From: Acidobacteriota bacterium
Lineage (GTDB): Bacteria > Acidobacteriota > Terriglobia > UBA7540
NCBI GenBank assembly: GCA_021827255.1
Contig: JAKAWO010000002.1
Span: 1-40,510, forward strand
Reading direction: 5' to 3'
DNA: 40,510 bases
The position numbers and the translations under genes are program-made. Every line of letters starts with the position of its first letter. The first letter of the stretch is position 1. The notes beneath the pieces are model-generated. The model saw nothing but the letters and a program-made list of their open reading frames with translations, was not told the origin of the DNA and did not search any database. Shown here in pieces: positions 17,202 to 25,836 of this stretch.

Positions 17202-17837
17202 TCATAACTTCTGGCAGATCGCCATGCCGTCGCGCAGGGGAACGACGGTAGTGAACAATTTTCTCGACGTATAAATCATGCGGTTGAAGCCCTGGATGGT
17301 GCGCGTATCCTCGTCTTTCGGCGATGCCGGTTTGGCCACTCGCCCCGACCACAGCACGTTGTCCGTGATGAAGAGTCCGCCTCGCCGCAGCCGGGGCAGC
17401 GCGAGACGAAAAACTTCCGGGTACTGCGTTTTTGAAACATCGTTGAAGATCAGATCAAACTTGCCGGGCGTGCGGCGCAGCATTTCCAGCGCGTCACCGA
17501 CGAGGATGCGCACTCGCCCGCGCGCACCCGCTCGGCGAAGATAGGCTTCCGCGCGCTGGGCGTTGGAGGGGTCAGAATCAGTGTAATAGACCACTCCGCG
17601 CGGCCCCACGGCGCGAGCCAGCCAAAGGGTGGAATAGCCGATCGCCGACCCGAGCTCGAACACGCGGCGGGCGCGGATCAGACACGCCGCCTGATAGAGA
17701 AATCGTCCGCAAGCCGGACCGATAATCGGGATGCGATATTGAGCTGCATAACGTTCCATCTCTCGCATCACCCTGTCCCGTCCGGGAAGCAGAGCATCCA
17801 AGTATTTTCCTACTTCGGGCTGCAGAATTCCGGGCAT
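17202..17837 (-). CDS. O-methyltransferase family protein (COG4122-type)
   Basis: This 211-residue protein belongs to the catechol-O-methyltransferase-like family. It has FELGSAIGYSTLWLARAV as SAM motif I, VVYYTDSDPSNAQRAEAYLRRAG as strand 2 and its acidic residue, and FDLIFNDVSKTQYPEVF as the metal-coordinating region. GGLFITDNVLWSGRVAKP carries the conserved TDN(V)LW-G block of this family, in which divalent-metal ligands lie. The length is normal. It is transcribed towards, and converges with, the proline dehydrogenase gene (25-bp gap). The substrate is unknown. A GAGAGGTGT stretch upstream of the ATG could be the ribosome-binding site. Confidence 0.88.
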   Translation of the reverse strand: MPGILQPEVGKYLDALLPGRDRVMREMERYAAQYRIPIIGPACGRFLYQAACLIRARRVFELGSAIGYSTLWLARAVGPRGVVYYTDSDPSNAQRAEAYLRRAGARGRVRILVGDALEMLRRTPGKFDLIFNDVSKTQYPEVFRLALPRLRRGGLFITDNVLWSGRVAKPASPKDEDTRTIQGFNRMIYTSRKLFTTVVPLRDGMAICQKL

Positions 17838-18063
17838 CCTGACACCTCTCGAAACACGTATGGCCAGCGGTCAGTATTTTAGCGCAGTCGCTGCACAGGA
17901 TCGGAGCCGAAAAACATCACGGTCGCCCAGCCCGCCCGCGCCCCGACGGCGAGGCTGTATTCGCTCTGAGCGTTGCGCATCGGCTGAAGGTTAAGAACAC
18001 CGAAAGGGCTCAGACAGGTTTAATATGATTAAAAGGGGTTGAGGCGGTGGGGGAGACACACGG

Positions 18064-19314
18064 ATGCGGCGTGCCGTCATCACGGGGATCGGGGCTGTAA
18101 GCCCTAACGGCATCGGGCGCGAGGCCTTCTGGGCCGCGACCTGGCAAGGCCGGAGCGGCGTCCGGCATATTCAATCGTTCGACCCCTCTCCATTTCCGGT
18201 GCAGATCGCGGGCGAAATCGTTGGTTTCAACCCTGCCGATTACCTCAGCGAGAAGGATGCGGCCAACGTGAGCCGCGTCGTGCCGCTGGCGGTGGCCGCA
18301 GCCCAAGAGGCGATCCAAGACGCCGGCCTTGACCCTGATCACATGACCCTCGAGCAACGGCGGAAGGTTGCCGTCCTCATAGGCTCAGGCGGCGGCGGGC
18401 AGGAATTCGTCGAGCGTCAGTACGCGCTTTATTACTCCGGCCACGTGAGGCAGTGCAGCGTTTACACCATCCCCTCCGCGACCATCGGGACTCTGGCCAG
18501 TGAAATTTCCATGCACTTCGGCTTTCGCGGCTTCAGCCACTTGATTTCTACCGGCTGCACTTCTTCCACCGACGCCCTGGGCTACGCCTCACAGAACATC
18601 CGCTGCGGCAGGGCGGAAGTAGTGATTGCGGGCGGCTCCGATGCGCCGCTTGCGCCCCTCATCCTCAAGGGGTTTACCCTGATGCGGATTATCACCACCT
18701 CGTGGAACCATGCGCCAGAGCGCGGCTCGCGGCCGTTCTCGGCGGACCGTGACGGCTTTGTGCTCGGGGAAGGGGCCTGGATGTTTGTGGTGGAAGAATG
18801 CGCGCGGGCGCGGGCGCGCGGCGCGCACATTTACGGAGAAATTGCCGGTTACGGCTCGACCTGCGAGGCGTTTCATCGGGTGAGGTTGGAGGAAAGCGGC
18901 GAGGAGCCCGCGCGGGCCATGCTCCTTGCGATGGAGGAGGCGCGGATTGGGCCTGGTCAGGTGGACTACGTAAACTTGCACGGCACCTCAACCGTGCTGA
19001 ACGACCGCATTGAGACGCGCGCGCTCAAGCTCGTGCTGGATCGGCGGGCCTACCACGTGCCCTGCTCGGCCCTCAAATCCATCATCGGGCACCCGCAGGG
19101 CGCGTGCGGCGCGGCAGGAGTTGCCGCCACCCTCCTCGCCATGCGCGACAACCGTCTGCCGCCGACTCTGAACCTCGAAGTTCCGGACCCGGACTGCGAT
19201 CTGGATTACATCCCTCACCGGGCACGCGAGACGAACTTCGAACACGCGATTTGCAACTGCATCGCCTTCGGCTCCAAGAACTCCGCGCTGATCCTCTCGC
19301 GCGTCGAGAAATGA
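18064..19314 (+). CDS. Beta-ketoacyl-ACP synthase, FabF-like (KAS II type)
   Basis: This 416-residue condensing enzyme has the Cys-His-His triad: Cys165 in STGCTSSTDAL, His306 in NLHGTSTV and His343 in IIGHPQGACGAAG, at nearly the same positions as in E. coli FabF. RPFSADRDGFVLGEGAWMFVVEE is also standard. The C-terminal GFGGTN loop, which gates the active site in FabF, reads AFGSKN here, so chain-length or partner specificity may differ from the housekeeping enzyme. No acpP, fabG or fabD gene is adjacent. Its stop overlaps the start of a methyltransferase gene (ATGA), which suggests a specialised lipid or polyketide step. Whether it is the cell's only FabF cannot be told. Confidence 0.9.
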   Translation: MRRAVITGIGAVSPNGIGREAFWAATWQGRSGVRHIQSFDPSPFPVQIAGEIVGFNPADYLSEKDAANVSRVVPLAVAAAQEAIQDAGLDPDHMTLEQRRKVAVLIGSGGGGQEFVERQYALYYSGHVRQCSVYTIPSATIGTLASEISMHFGFRGFSHLISTGCTSSTDALGYASQNIRCGRAEVVIAGGSDAPLAPLILKGFTLMRIITTSWNHAPERGSRPFSADRDGFVLGEGAWMFVVEECARARARGAHIYGEIAGYGSTCEAFHRVRLEESGEEPARAMLLAMEEARIGPGQVDYVNLHGTSTVLNDRIETRALKLVLDRRAYHVPCSALKSIIGHPQGACGAAGVAATLLAMRDNRLPPTLNLEVPDPDCDLDYIPHRARETNFEHAICNCIAFGSKNSALILSRVEK

Positions 19315-20003
19315 GGCCTCCCATGCGGCGTCAGCCTTCCCAGGAGTGGCTTGACGATGACCGCGGCACGCCCGCGGAAATCGCCGCCAGCCTGGATGAC
19401 TTGTGGCGCATCAACCGCTGGCTGGGAGGCGTTTCGGGAACCTTGCTCTTGTTTGAAAGGTTTTTCGCGAGAGCCGGGCCCCACGCGGTTCGCGTATTGG
19501 ACATCGGCGCCGGCGACGCCCGGCTGGCCGCTTTCCTCGAGCGGAAGATGAAAGACCGCAAGATGGAAGCCCAATTCACCGTCCTCGACCGCCGCATCGC
19601 GCATTTGAGTCACGCGAGCGCTCCCGGGATGAGCCGATGGGCGGTGGCGGCGGATACTTTTGCGCTGCCTTTCGCCGAGGCGACATTTGACGTGGTCATG
19701 TGCAACCTGTTCTTGCACCACTTTTCTGATGGCGCGGCAATTCGCCTCTTGAAAGCTTTGATGGCCATCGCTCGCGAAGCCGTCCTAATCAATGACCTAG
19801 AGCGCTCTGCGATCGCCTACTTCTTTATCCGCACCGCTTGGCCGTTGGCGCGCGGCAGGATTACAAAGCACGACGGCCCCGCCAGCGTTCGCCAGGCTTA
19901 CACGCTCCAGGAATTGAGGGCTTTGGTCGAGGAGGCCGGCTGTCACGACTACGAGTTGGAGTCTCTTTGGCCCTATCGGCTAGGGCTCATTTTGTGGAAA
20001 TGA
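19311..20003 (+). CDS. SAM-dependent methyltransferase coupled to the ketosynthase
   Basis: This protein has about 230 residues. The ATG at 19311 overlaps the ketosynthase stop (ATGA), so translation is coupled; a second in-frame ATG lies at 19323. The N-terminal helix LDDLWRINRWLGGVSGTLLLFERFF is followed by motif I VLDIGAGDARLAAFL, then VLDRRIAHLSHA, ADTFALPFAEATFDVVMCNLFLHHF and LINDLERSAIAYFFIRTAW. This is the layout of class I methyltransferases found next to polyketide synthases or ubiquinone genes. The C-terminus (YTLQELRALVEEAGCHDYELESLWPYRLGLILW) is typical of the same group. It probably methylates a product of the coupled ketosynthase; this is inference. An open frame extends upstream inside the ketosynthase gene but is not coding. 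Confidence 0.85.
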   Translation: MRPPMRRQPSQEWLDDDRGTPAEIAASLDDLWRINRWLGGVSGTLLLFERFFARAGPHAVRVLDIGAGDARLAAFLERKMKDRKMEAQFTVLDRRIAHLSHASAPGMSRWAVAADTFALPFAEATFDVVMCNLFLHHFSDGAAIRLLKALMAIAREAVLINDLERSAIAYFFIRTAWPLARGRITKHDGPASVRQAYTLQELRALVEEAGCHDYELESLWPYRLGLILWK

Positions 20004-20205
20004 GTTGAGCTTAAACGGTGTTCTGTTCTACGGCGCATCGCCGCCTGTTGCGCTGTAAGATCCGGCCAACGTATGTTGGGAGTTTCAGCGGCTCTGGCGC
20101 CGGCCGTTTTCGCTATCCGCTTGCGTGGTGAAGTAACTCTCTTGAGTTCAAACGCTTGCACAAAACATCAAAGTGGTTTTTGGCCAATCCTCCAGAATTT
20201 TCCAG

Positions 20206-20234
20206 TTGACGGCATCCCGCCGGATGACTAGATT
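20206..20234 (+). promoter_or_regulatory. Sigma70-type promoter candidate for the sugar-catabolism genes
   Basis: TTGACG (20206-20211) and TAGATT (20229-20234) are separated by exactly 17 bp, about 100 bp upstream of the isomerase ATG at 20331. The rest of the 327-bp gap (20004-20330) holds no gene. A GAAAGGGAGA ribosome-binding site precedes the ATG. The gap and orientation fit a promoter for the block from 20331 onward. Confidence 0.5.
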
Positions 20235-20330
20235 TACCCTTTCCAATGCGTTTCGCAGCAAAGTGAATCCGCTGACGGTACCCGTCACATACGGCAGGAA
20301 GCTGGGGACCGTCCGAAAGGGAGATGCGCG

Positions 20331-21290
20331 ATGAAGGTGGGATTGTTCACTGCCCTGTTTGCCAATTTGAGCTTCGACGAGGTCATCAGGAGAATCAAGC
20401 CGCTGGGCATTCGGACGGTCGAGCTGGGCACCGGAAACTACCCCGGCGACCCGCACATTAAGCTCGACTGGCTGAGCTCGGCTGCCAAGCTGAAGGAGTT
20501 CCAGCAGAAACTGAGCGATCAAGGAATCGCCATCAGCGCGCTGAGCTGCCACGGCAATCCTCTCCATCCGAACAAGCGCCTCGCCGAGGCTCACGCCGAG
20601 ACAAGCCGCCGCACGATTCTGCTGGCGGAAAAGCTCGGCGTAGGCACGGTGATTGACTTTTCAGGCTGTCCGGGCGATTCCGAAAATTCCAAATTCCCCA
20701 ACTGGTCGCCCACCCCTTGGCCGCCCGATTACCTGGAAATCCAGAAGTGGCAGTGGGAAAAGAAAGTGATTCCCTATTGGACCAAGTGCGCCAAATTCGC
20801 CCAGGATCACGGCGTTCGCGTCGCCATTGAAATGCACCCGGGCTTCGTTGTGTATAATCCGGAAACTATGCTGAAGTTGCGGGAAGCAGCGGGTCCGGCC
20901 GTCGGCTGCAACTTCGACCCCAGCCACATGTTCTGGCAGGGGATTGACCCCTGCGCTGCGATCCGCAAGCTGGGCGAATCGGTTTTCCACTGCCACGCGA
21001 AGGACACCAAGATTTACACCGTCAACACGATGGTGAACGGCGTGCTCGATGCGAAGCCTTACAGCGATGAGAAAAATCGCGCCTTCCTGTTCCGCACCGT
21101 CGGTTACGGCCACGGGCGCGAATTTTGGACGGATATGGTCTCGACCTTGCAAATGGTCGGCTACGACGACGCGCTCTCGATTGAGCACGAGGACAGCCTG
21201 ATGTCCGTCGAGGAGGGTTTGACCAAAGCGGCAAACTTCCTGAACGAGATCGTCATTAGAGAAAAACTTAAAGCCATGTGGTGGGCGTGA
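20331..21290 (+). CDS. Sugar phosphate isomerase/epimerase family protein (AP_endonuc_2 TIM barrel)
   Basis: This 319-residue TIM-barrel protein resembles xylose-isomerase-like sugar epimerases/isomerases. Metal-binding or catalytic residues are likely the Glu in VAIEMHPG, the Asp and His in NFDPSHMFW, the His in VFHCHAKDTK and the Glu in LSIEHED. SALSCHGNPLHP and TVIDFSGCPGD are further family blocks. Such enzymes interconvert keto-sugars or cyclitols in catabolic operons. It is followed by an oxidoreductase and a kinase on the same strand, which supports a sugar or polyol degradation role. The exact substrate is unknown. ATG 20331 has a good purine-rich ribosome-binding site. Confidence 0.88.
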   Translation: MKVGLFTALFANLSFDEVIRRIKPLGIRTVELGTGNYPGDPHIKLDWLSSAAKLKEFQQKLSDQGIAISALSCHGNPLHPNKRLAEAHAETSRRTILLAEKLGVGTVIDFSGCPGDSENSKFPNWSPTPWPPDYLEIQKWQWEKKVIPYWTKCAKFAQDHGVRVAIEMHPGFVVYNPETMLKLREAAGPAVGCNFDPSHMFWQGIDPCAAIRKLGESVFHCHAKDTKIYTVNTMVNGVLDAKPYSDEKNRAFLFRTVGYGHGREFWTDMVSTLQMVGYDDALSIEHEDSLMSVEEGLTKAANFLNEIVIREKLKAMWWA

Positions 21291-21428
21291 ACGCGAAGCG
21301 CCCCGGGATCCGTCGTCAGTGGTTCGAGGTTCGTGGCGGAATGGTTACTCCTCGGGTGGCTCTTTCCGTGCCAGCAGGATTGGGAAAAACGGTTTGGTCT
21401 CGGAGCTACAGGGAACAAGGGGGATAGC

Positions 21429-22589
21429 GTGGCAACTGTCAACGTCGCATTGATTGGCTACAAATTCATGGGCAAGGCGCACTCCAACGCCTTCCGTCAG
21501 GTCAGTCACTTTTTCCCCGGCAGGCTCGAGCCAAAAATGAAAGTCATTTGTGGGCGCGATCGCGCTGCCGCCGAAGCCGCCGCGCGCCAGTTCGGCTGGG
21601 AAGAGGTCGAAACCGACTGGCGGAAGGCCGTCGAGCGCAAGGACATTGAGATCGTGGACATCGCGACACCTGGCAACCTCCATCCTCCCATGGCGATTGC
21701 CGCCGCTCGAGCGGGCAAACACATCATTTGCGAGAAGCCGCTCGCCAACTCCCTCGCCGACGCGCGCGAGATGCTGAAGGCCGCCGAAGAGGCCGGCGTC
21801 AAGCACATGCTCATGCACAATTACCGCAAAATCCCTGCCGTCAGCTTAGCCAAGCAATGGATTGAGGACGGCCGGCTTGGACAAATCTATCATTATCACG
21901 GCGCGTACCTTCAGGACTGGATCATGGACCCCGATTTTCCGCTCGTTTGGCGGCTGGACAAGAAAATTGCCGGCTCGGGCGCGCTCGGCGATATCGGCGC
22001 GCACGCCATTGATCTGGCTCGTCTCCTCAATAGCGAATTTTCCGCCGTGACCGGACAGATGACGACTTTTATCAAGGAACGACCGCTCCTGGGCTCGGGC
22101 GAGGGGGCCTGGGGCGCGAAAGGCTCCAAGGCCAAGAGAGGCAAAGTGACCGTGGACGATGACGCGAACTTCTTGGCGCGGTTCAAGAACGCGAGCGTCG
22201 GCGTTTTCGAATCGTCACGCTTCTGCGCAGGGCGGCGCAACTACAATACCTTCCAAATTTACGGCAGCAAGGGCAGCATCGCCTTCAATCTGGAGCGCAT
22301 GAACGAACTGGAATTTTACGATGGCGCGGACAAAGCCGGTGAGCAGGGCTATAAGACGATCAACGTCACTGAAAGCGTCCATCCCTATGTCGGCGCCTGG
22401 TGGCCGCCCGGTCATATCATCGGGTACGAGCACACCTTCATCCACGCGATCCACGACTTTTTGACCGCACTGCAAAACGACACGATGCCGTCGCCTAATT
22501 TTACGGACGGGGTGGCGAATCAGGCCGTGCTCGATGCGGTAGAGCGCTCGGCGAAGTCGGGCAGGTGGGAGAAAGTGAGCGCAGGCTGA
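21429..22589 (+). CDS. Gfo/Idh/MocA family oxidoreductase
   Basis: This protein of about 386 residues starts at GTG 21429 (VATVNVALIGYKFMG), which places the Rossmann motif right at the N-terminus as usual. An open frame reaches back to 21333, but that part (MAEWLLLGWLFPCQQ) is not family-like. NAD(P) binding is at IGYKFMGKAHSNAF. The conserved catalytic Lys is in IICEKPLANSLADA (Lys103). MLMHNYRKIPAVSLAKQWIEDGRLGQIYHYHG and GALGDIGAHAIDLARLL are family blocks around the substrate site. It would oxidise a sugar or polyol hydroxyl with NAD(P). It lies 138 bp after the isomerase gene and 106 bp before xylulokinase. The substrate is unknown. Confidence 0.9.
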   Translation: MATVNVALIGYKFMGKAHSNAFRQVSHFFPGRLEPKMKVICGRDRAAAEAAARQFGWEEVETDWRKAVERKDIEIVDIATPGNLHPPMAIAAARAGKHIICEKPLANSLADAREMLKAAEEAGVKHMLMHNYRKIPAVSLAKQWIEDGRLGQIYHYHGAYLQDWIMDPDFPLVWRLDKKIAGSGALGDIGAHAIDLARLLNSEFSAVTGQMTTFIKERPLLGSGEGAWGAKGSKAKRGKVTVDDDANFLARFKNASVGVFESSRFCAGRRNYNTFQIYGSKGSIAFNLERMNELEFYDGADKAGEQGYKTINVTESVHPYVGAWWPPGHIIGYEHTFIHAIHDFLTALQNDTMPSPNFTDGVANQAVLDAVERSAKSGRWEKVSAG

Positions 22590-22695
22590 AAGTTCAAGGT
22601 CGAGAGTCGAAGGTCGAAAAGTGGAGAGGAGGCCCTGGCATCTTCTTTCAACCCCAGACGCTCAACCCCTCGACTTTCAATCCCTGACAGTATCC
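22590..22695. repeat. Intergenic short repeat with internal symmetry
   Basis: The gap between the oxidoreductase and kinase genes contains AAGGTCGA twice (22596-22603 and 22610-22617). On the other side is CCCTCGACTTTCAA (about 22667-22680), whose complement (TTGAAAGTCGAGGG) echoes the first part. Such repeats recur between genes in many environmental bacteria. It may form an attenuator-like hairpin, but no function is established. Confidence 0.4.
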
Positions 22696-24237
22696 ATGTC
22701 CTACCTCATGGGCATTGACGTTGGCACGACGGGCACACGAGCGGTGATCGTGCGTCCGGACGGGCACGTGGTCGGAGCGGCGACCGGCAGCCACAAGCCC
22801 ATGCTCATGGAGCGGCCCGGCTGGGCTGAACAGGACCCGGAGGATTGGTGGCAGGCGGCCGTCACCGCAACGACCGGCGCGCTCGGCGCCGCCGGTCTCA
22901 TAGGCTCGGACATTGATGCCGTCGGCCTTTCGGGCCAGATGCACGGGGTGGTGCTGCTCGATAAAGCCCGCGCTGTCTTGCGGCCGTCGCTGATTTGGTG
23001 CGACCAGCGCAGCCAACCTCAATGCGACTGGATCACTTCACAGGTGGGCAGCGAGCGCCTGATCCAGCTTGTGTCGAATCCTGCCCTGACCGGATTCAGC
23101 GCGCCCAAGCTGCTCTGGATTCGGGACAATGAGCCAGCGACTTTCGAGCGGGCGGCGCAGTTCCTTTTACCCAAGGACTTTGTCCGTTTTCGCTTGACCG
23201 GCGAGTTTGCCACTGACGTTTCCGACGCCTCCGGTACCTTGCTATTTGACGTTGCGCACCGGCAATGGTCCCGCGAGATTCTTGAAGCGCTGAGAATTGA
23301 TGAAGGTCTTTTGCCGCATGCCCATGAGTCGCCTGAGATTACCGGGAAGATCACACGAGAGGCTGCCTTGCTGACGGGCCTCGCGGCCGGTACGCCGGTC
23401 GTCGGCGGGGCCGGCGATCAGGCGGCAAGCGCGGTCGGCAATGGCATCGTGCTGCCGGGCCTGACGTCGGCGACGCTCGGGACTTCGGGCGTGATCTTTG
23501 CTTACACCGAAGTCCCCCGCCTCGATCCTCTCGGACGCATTCACACCTTCTGCCACGCGGTGCCTGGCAAATGGCATGTGATGGGCGTAACGCAAGGCGC
23601 TGGACTCTCCTTGCGATGGTTCCGCGATTTCTTCGGCGGCATTGAGGCTTGGTACGCCCGCCAGGTGGACGTGGACCCCTATGAGCTGCTGATCAAGGAG
23701 GCCGAGCGAATGCCTCCCGGCAGCGGCGGCCTGCTCTTCTTGCCTTACCTGATGGGCGAGCGGACGCCGCACCTTGACCCGCAGGCCCGCGGCATGTGGT
23801 TCGGCCTTACCGCAGGGCACACGCGCGGTCAGATGATCCGCTCAATCCTTGAAGGCGTCGCCTTCAGCCTGCGCGACTCGATCGAAATCTTCAAAGAGCT
23901 TGAGATCCCCATTGAAGAGATCCGGCTCTCAGGGGGCGGATCGCGGAATTTTACGTGGCGGGAAATTCAGGCCGACATCTACGCCAAGGAAGTGGTGACG
24001 CTCAGAACCTCCGAAGGGTCGGCCTTCGGCGCGGCTCTGTTAGCGGGGGTCGGCGCCAAGACCTATTCTTCCGTTCAAGAAGCGGCGCGCCAAGCCGTGC
24101 AGGTACGGGAAGGCATGTCCCCGCGCCCGGCCAATGTGGCCATCTATAACCAGCTCTACCGGGTTTATCGAAATCTTTACCCGGCGGTCAAAGACTTGTC
24201 CCACGGGCTGGCGTCGTACGGGTCCAAGCCGGCTTAG
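22696..24237 (+). CDS. xylB: Xylulokinase-like FGGY carbohydrate kinase
   Basis: This 513-residue protein (ATG 22696, MSYLMGIDVGTTGTRAVIV) has the FGGY-kinase actin-like fold. The phosphate-binding IDVGTTGTRAVIV is at the N-terminus. GLSGQMHGVVLLD and LIWCDQRSQPQ are xylulokinase-type substrate blocks. The catalytic Asp is Asp241 in GAGDQAASAVGNG. The C-terminal GGGSRNFTWREIQADIY and the GSAFGAALLAGVG block bind ATP. It should phosphorylate xylulose or a close relative for the pentose phosphate pathway. An open frame extends to 22621, but the first 25 codons come from the intergenic repeat. No clear ribosome-binding site precedes 22696. It sits in the sugar-catabolism block. Confidence 0.9.
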   Translation: MSYLMGIDVGTTGTRAVIVRPDGHVVGAATGSHKPMLMERPGWAEQDPEDWWQAAVTATTGALGAAGLIGSDIDAVGLSGQMHGVVLLDKARAVLRPSLIWCDQRSQPQCDWITSQVGSERLIQLVSNPALTGFSAPKLLWIRDNEPATFERAAQFLLPKDFVRFRLTGEFATDVSDASGTLLFDVAHRQWSREILEALRIDEGLLPHAHESPEITGKITREAALLTGLAAGTPVVGGAGDQAASAVGNGIVLPGLTSATLGTSGVIFAYTEVPRLDPLGRIHTFCHAVPGKWHVMGVTQGAGLSLRWFRDFFGGIEAWYARQVDVDPYELLIKEAERMPPGSGGLLFLPYLMGERTPHLDPQARGMWFGLTAGHTRGQMIRSILEGVAFSLRDSIEIFKELEIPIEEIRLSGGGSRNFTWREIQADIYAKEVVTLRTSEGSAFGAALLAGVGAKTYSSVQEAARQAVQVREGMSPRPANVAIYNQLYRVYRNLYPAVKDLSHGLASYGSKPA

Positions 24238-24351
24238 CGTTTGGCGGCCGAGATAAGGTGCGCATGAGTGGGGATCAAAAGGCGCCCCAGGGCGCTTGAT
24301 ACGGCTGAAAAGCACCTTTATGTGACTGCGAGGGTATGAAGGGAGATCAAT

Positions 24352-25776
24352 GTGAACCCAAAAGCATATGTGAGAACGCCGATTCGGAGAACGAAGAACC
24401 GCCGAAGTCCTGGCTTTGAAGCACTATTCCTCGCGCTTTTCGCCTTCATCCCGATGAGATGTCGGGCGGCAGCGCCCCGCTACGCCGCACAACTCGAGCA
24501 GACTCGCTACATGGGCTGGAAGGTTTATCGCCTCTCAAACGGCCTGATCAGTCTCTACATTGCGCCCGAAATCGGTGGTCGAGCCATCCAGCTCACGCTG
24601 GGCGGGCATCACTATTTTTTTGTGAACAAAGCCCTAGCCGGCAAGATCCTGCCAAAAAGCCAGAACAACTTGAAAGCCGGCTGGGCGAACTACGGCGGCG
24701 ATAAGGTGTGGCCGGCGCCTGAAGGATGGATGAACGACCATGAATGGCCGAGCATCCCTTACTACATTCTGGACGGCAGCCCTTTCCAGTCAGCGGTGGT
24801 GAAAAATACGCCGGAAGAGGTTGCGGTTCGGGTCACCAGCCCGCCCGATCCTCGCACCGGCGTCGAATTCGCGCGGACTTTCCACGTTTACGCGGGGACC
24901 ACCCGGGTGACGGTCGAGCAGGTCATGCGCAACATCAGCCAGCGGCGAATCCGCTGGGGCATCTGGCACTTGATTCAGAATGACACCAGCGACGCTGCCG
25001 ACCCTTCCAAGCCCAATCCCGATTTCTACGTTTACATCCCCATCAATCCGCACAGCATGTTTCCCAGGGGGTTCTACAATCCTTACGGCGACGTGCGCAA
25101 TCCGAGCTACCACGCCATTGACCATCGCCGCATGCTGCGCGTCCATTATCGCTACGAGGTGGGGAAAGTGGCGGCCGACTCGAACGCCGGCTGGTTTGCG
25201 ATTGAAAACGGCCAGAAGAATCTCACCTTGATCGAAAGCTTCAAATACTTTCCAAACAAAAAATATCCCGACAACGCTTCGGTTGAATCGTGGAACGATG
25301 GACCGGGCACGATTTCGCGTGGCCCATTCTTTCAGACGCTGCCGAACGATTTGGAAAAGACGCCTTACTTTTGCGAGACCGAAGTCTTGAGCCCTCTGGC
25401 CACTCTCGACCCGGGCCAGCAATACGAATTCACCGTGCATTGGGCGCCAACGCGAGCGCCGAACCCGGTTCGAAAAGCGGTCTGGGCCGGCGCGATCAGC
25501 CAACCGCTGAGGGCCAAGATTTCCGCCCGCCAGGTTACGTTGAAGGGAGCTTTTGGCGTGTTCTTGCCCGGAACCCTCGAAGCTGTTTTCTACAGCGCCA
25601 TGGGTGAGGAACTGGCTCACGATGCATTGCAGAGCGTGGACCCGCGTCAGGTGGTCCGGCTGGACAAAACGGTCGCGCTGCCGCCGGAGGCCTTTCGCGT
25701 CAGCGTGCGCGTCATGGACTCTGAGGGCCGGAATCGCGGCGACCTCGGCAACTTTATCCTCCGGCCACAACAATAA
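24352..25776 (+). CDS. Exported DUF4380-like protein (aldose-epimerase-type fold)
   Basis: This 474-residue protein has a signal peptide (RSPGFEALFLALFAFIPMRCRAAA). The mature part begins GWKVYRLSNGLISLYIAPEIGGRAIQLTLGGHHYFFVN. This resembles the galactose-mutarotase-like beta-sandwich entry of DUF4380 proteins, including WANYGGDKVWPAPEGW. The Asp/His/Arg-rich core (GIWHLIQNDTSDA, YHAIDHRRMLRV) would face a carbohydrate. The GTG start at 24352 has an AAGGGAGA ribosome-binding site. Lying just after xylulokinase, it probably acts on the same or a related glycan in the periplasm. No enzyme activity is established for this family that I can name with certainty. Confidence 0.75.
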   Translation: MNPKAYVRTPIRRTKNRRSPGFEALFLALFAFIPMRCRAAAPRYAAQLEQTRYMGWKVYRLSNGLISLYIAPEIGGRAIQLTLGGHHYFFVNKALAGKILPKSQNNLKAGWANYGGDKVWPAPEGWMNDHEWPSIPYYILDGSPFQSAVVKNTPEEVAVRVTSPPDPRTGVEFARTFHVYAGTTRVTVEQVMRNISQRRIRWGIWHLIQNDTSDAADPSKPNPDFYVYIPINPHSMFPRGFYNPYGDVRNPSYHAIDHRRMLRVHYRYEVGKVAADSNAGWFAIENGQKNLTLIESFKYFPNKKYPDNASVESWNDGPGTISRGPFFQTLPNDLEKTPYFCETEVLSPLATLDPGQQYEFTVHWAPTRAPNPVRKAVWAGAISQPLRAKISARQVTLKGAFGVFLPGTLEAVFYSAMGEELAHDALQSVDPRQVVRLDKTVALPPEAFRVSVRVMDSEGRNRGDLGNFILRPQQ

Positions 25777-25836
25777 AGAAGATTGAGAGCCGCGGGCGCT
25801 CACGAACTCCTCGCGGCGGAAGGCGCTCTCAACGCC

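Noticed and set aside
19104..19310. Upstream extension of the methyltransferase frame
   Set aside because: It lies inside the ketosynthase gene in another frame. The ATGA overlap start at 19311 is preferred.
24270..24300. GCGCCC-CA-GGGCGC hairpin after xylulokinase as a terminator
   Set aside because: The loop is too small and no T tract follows.
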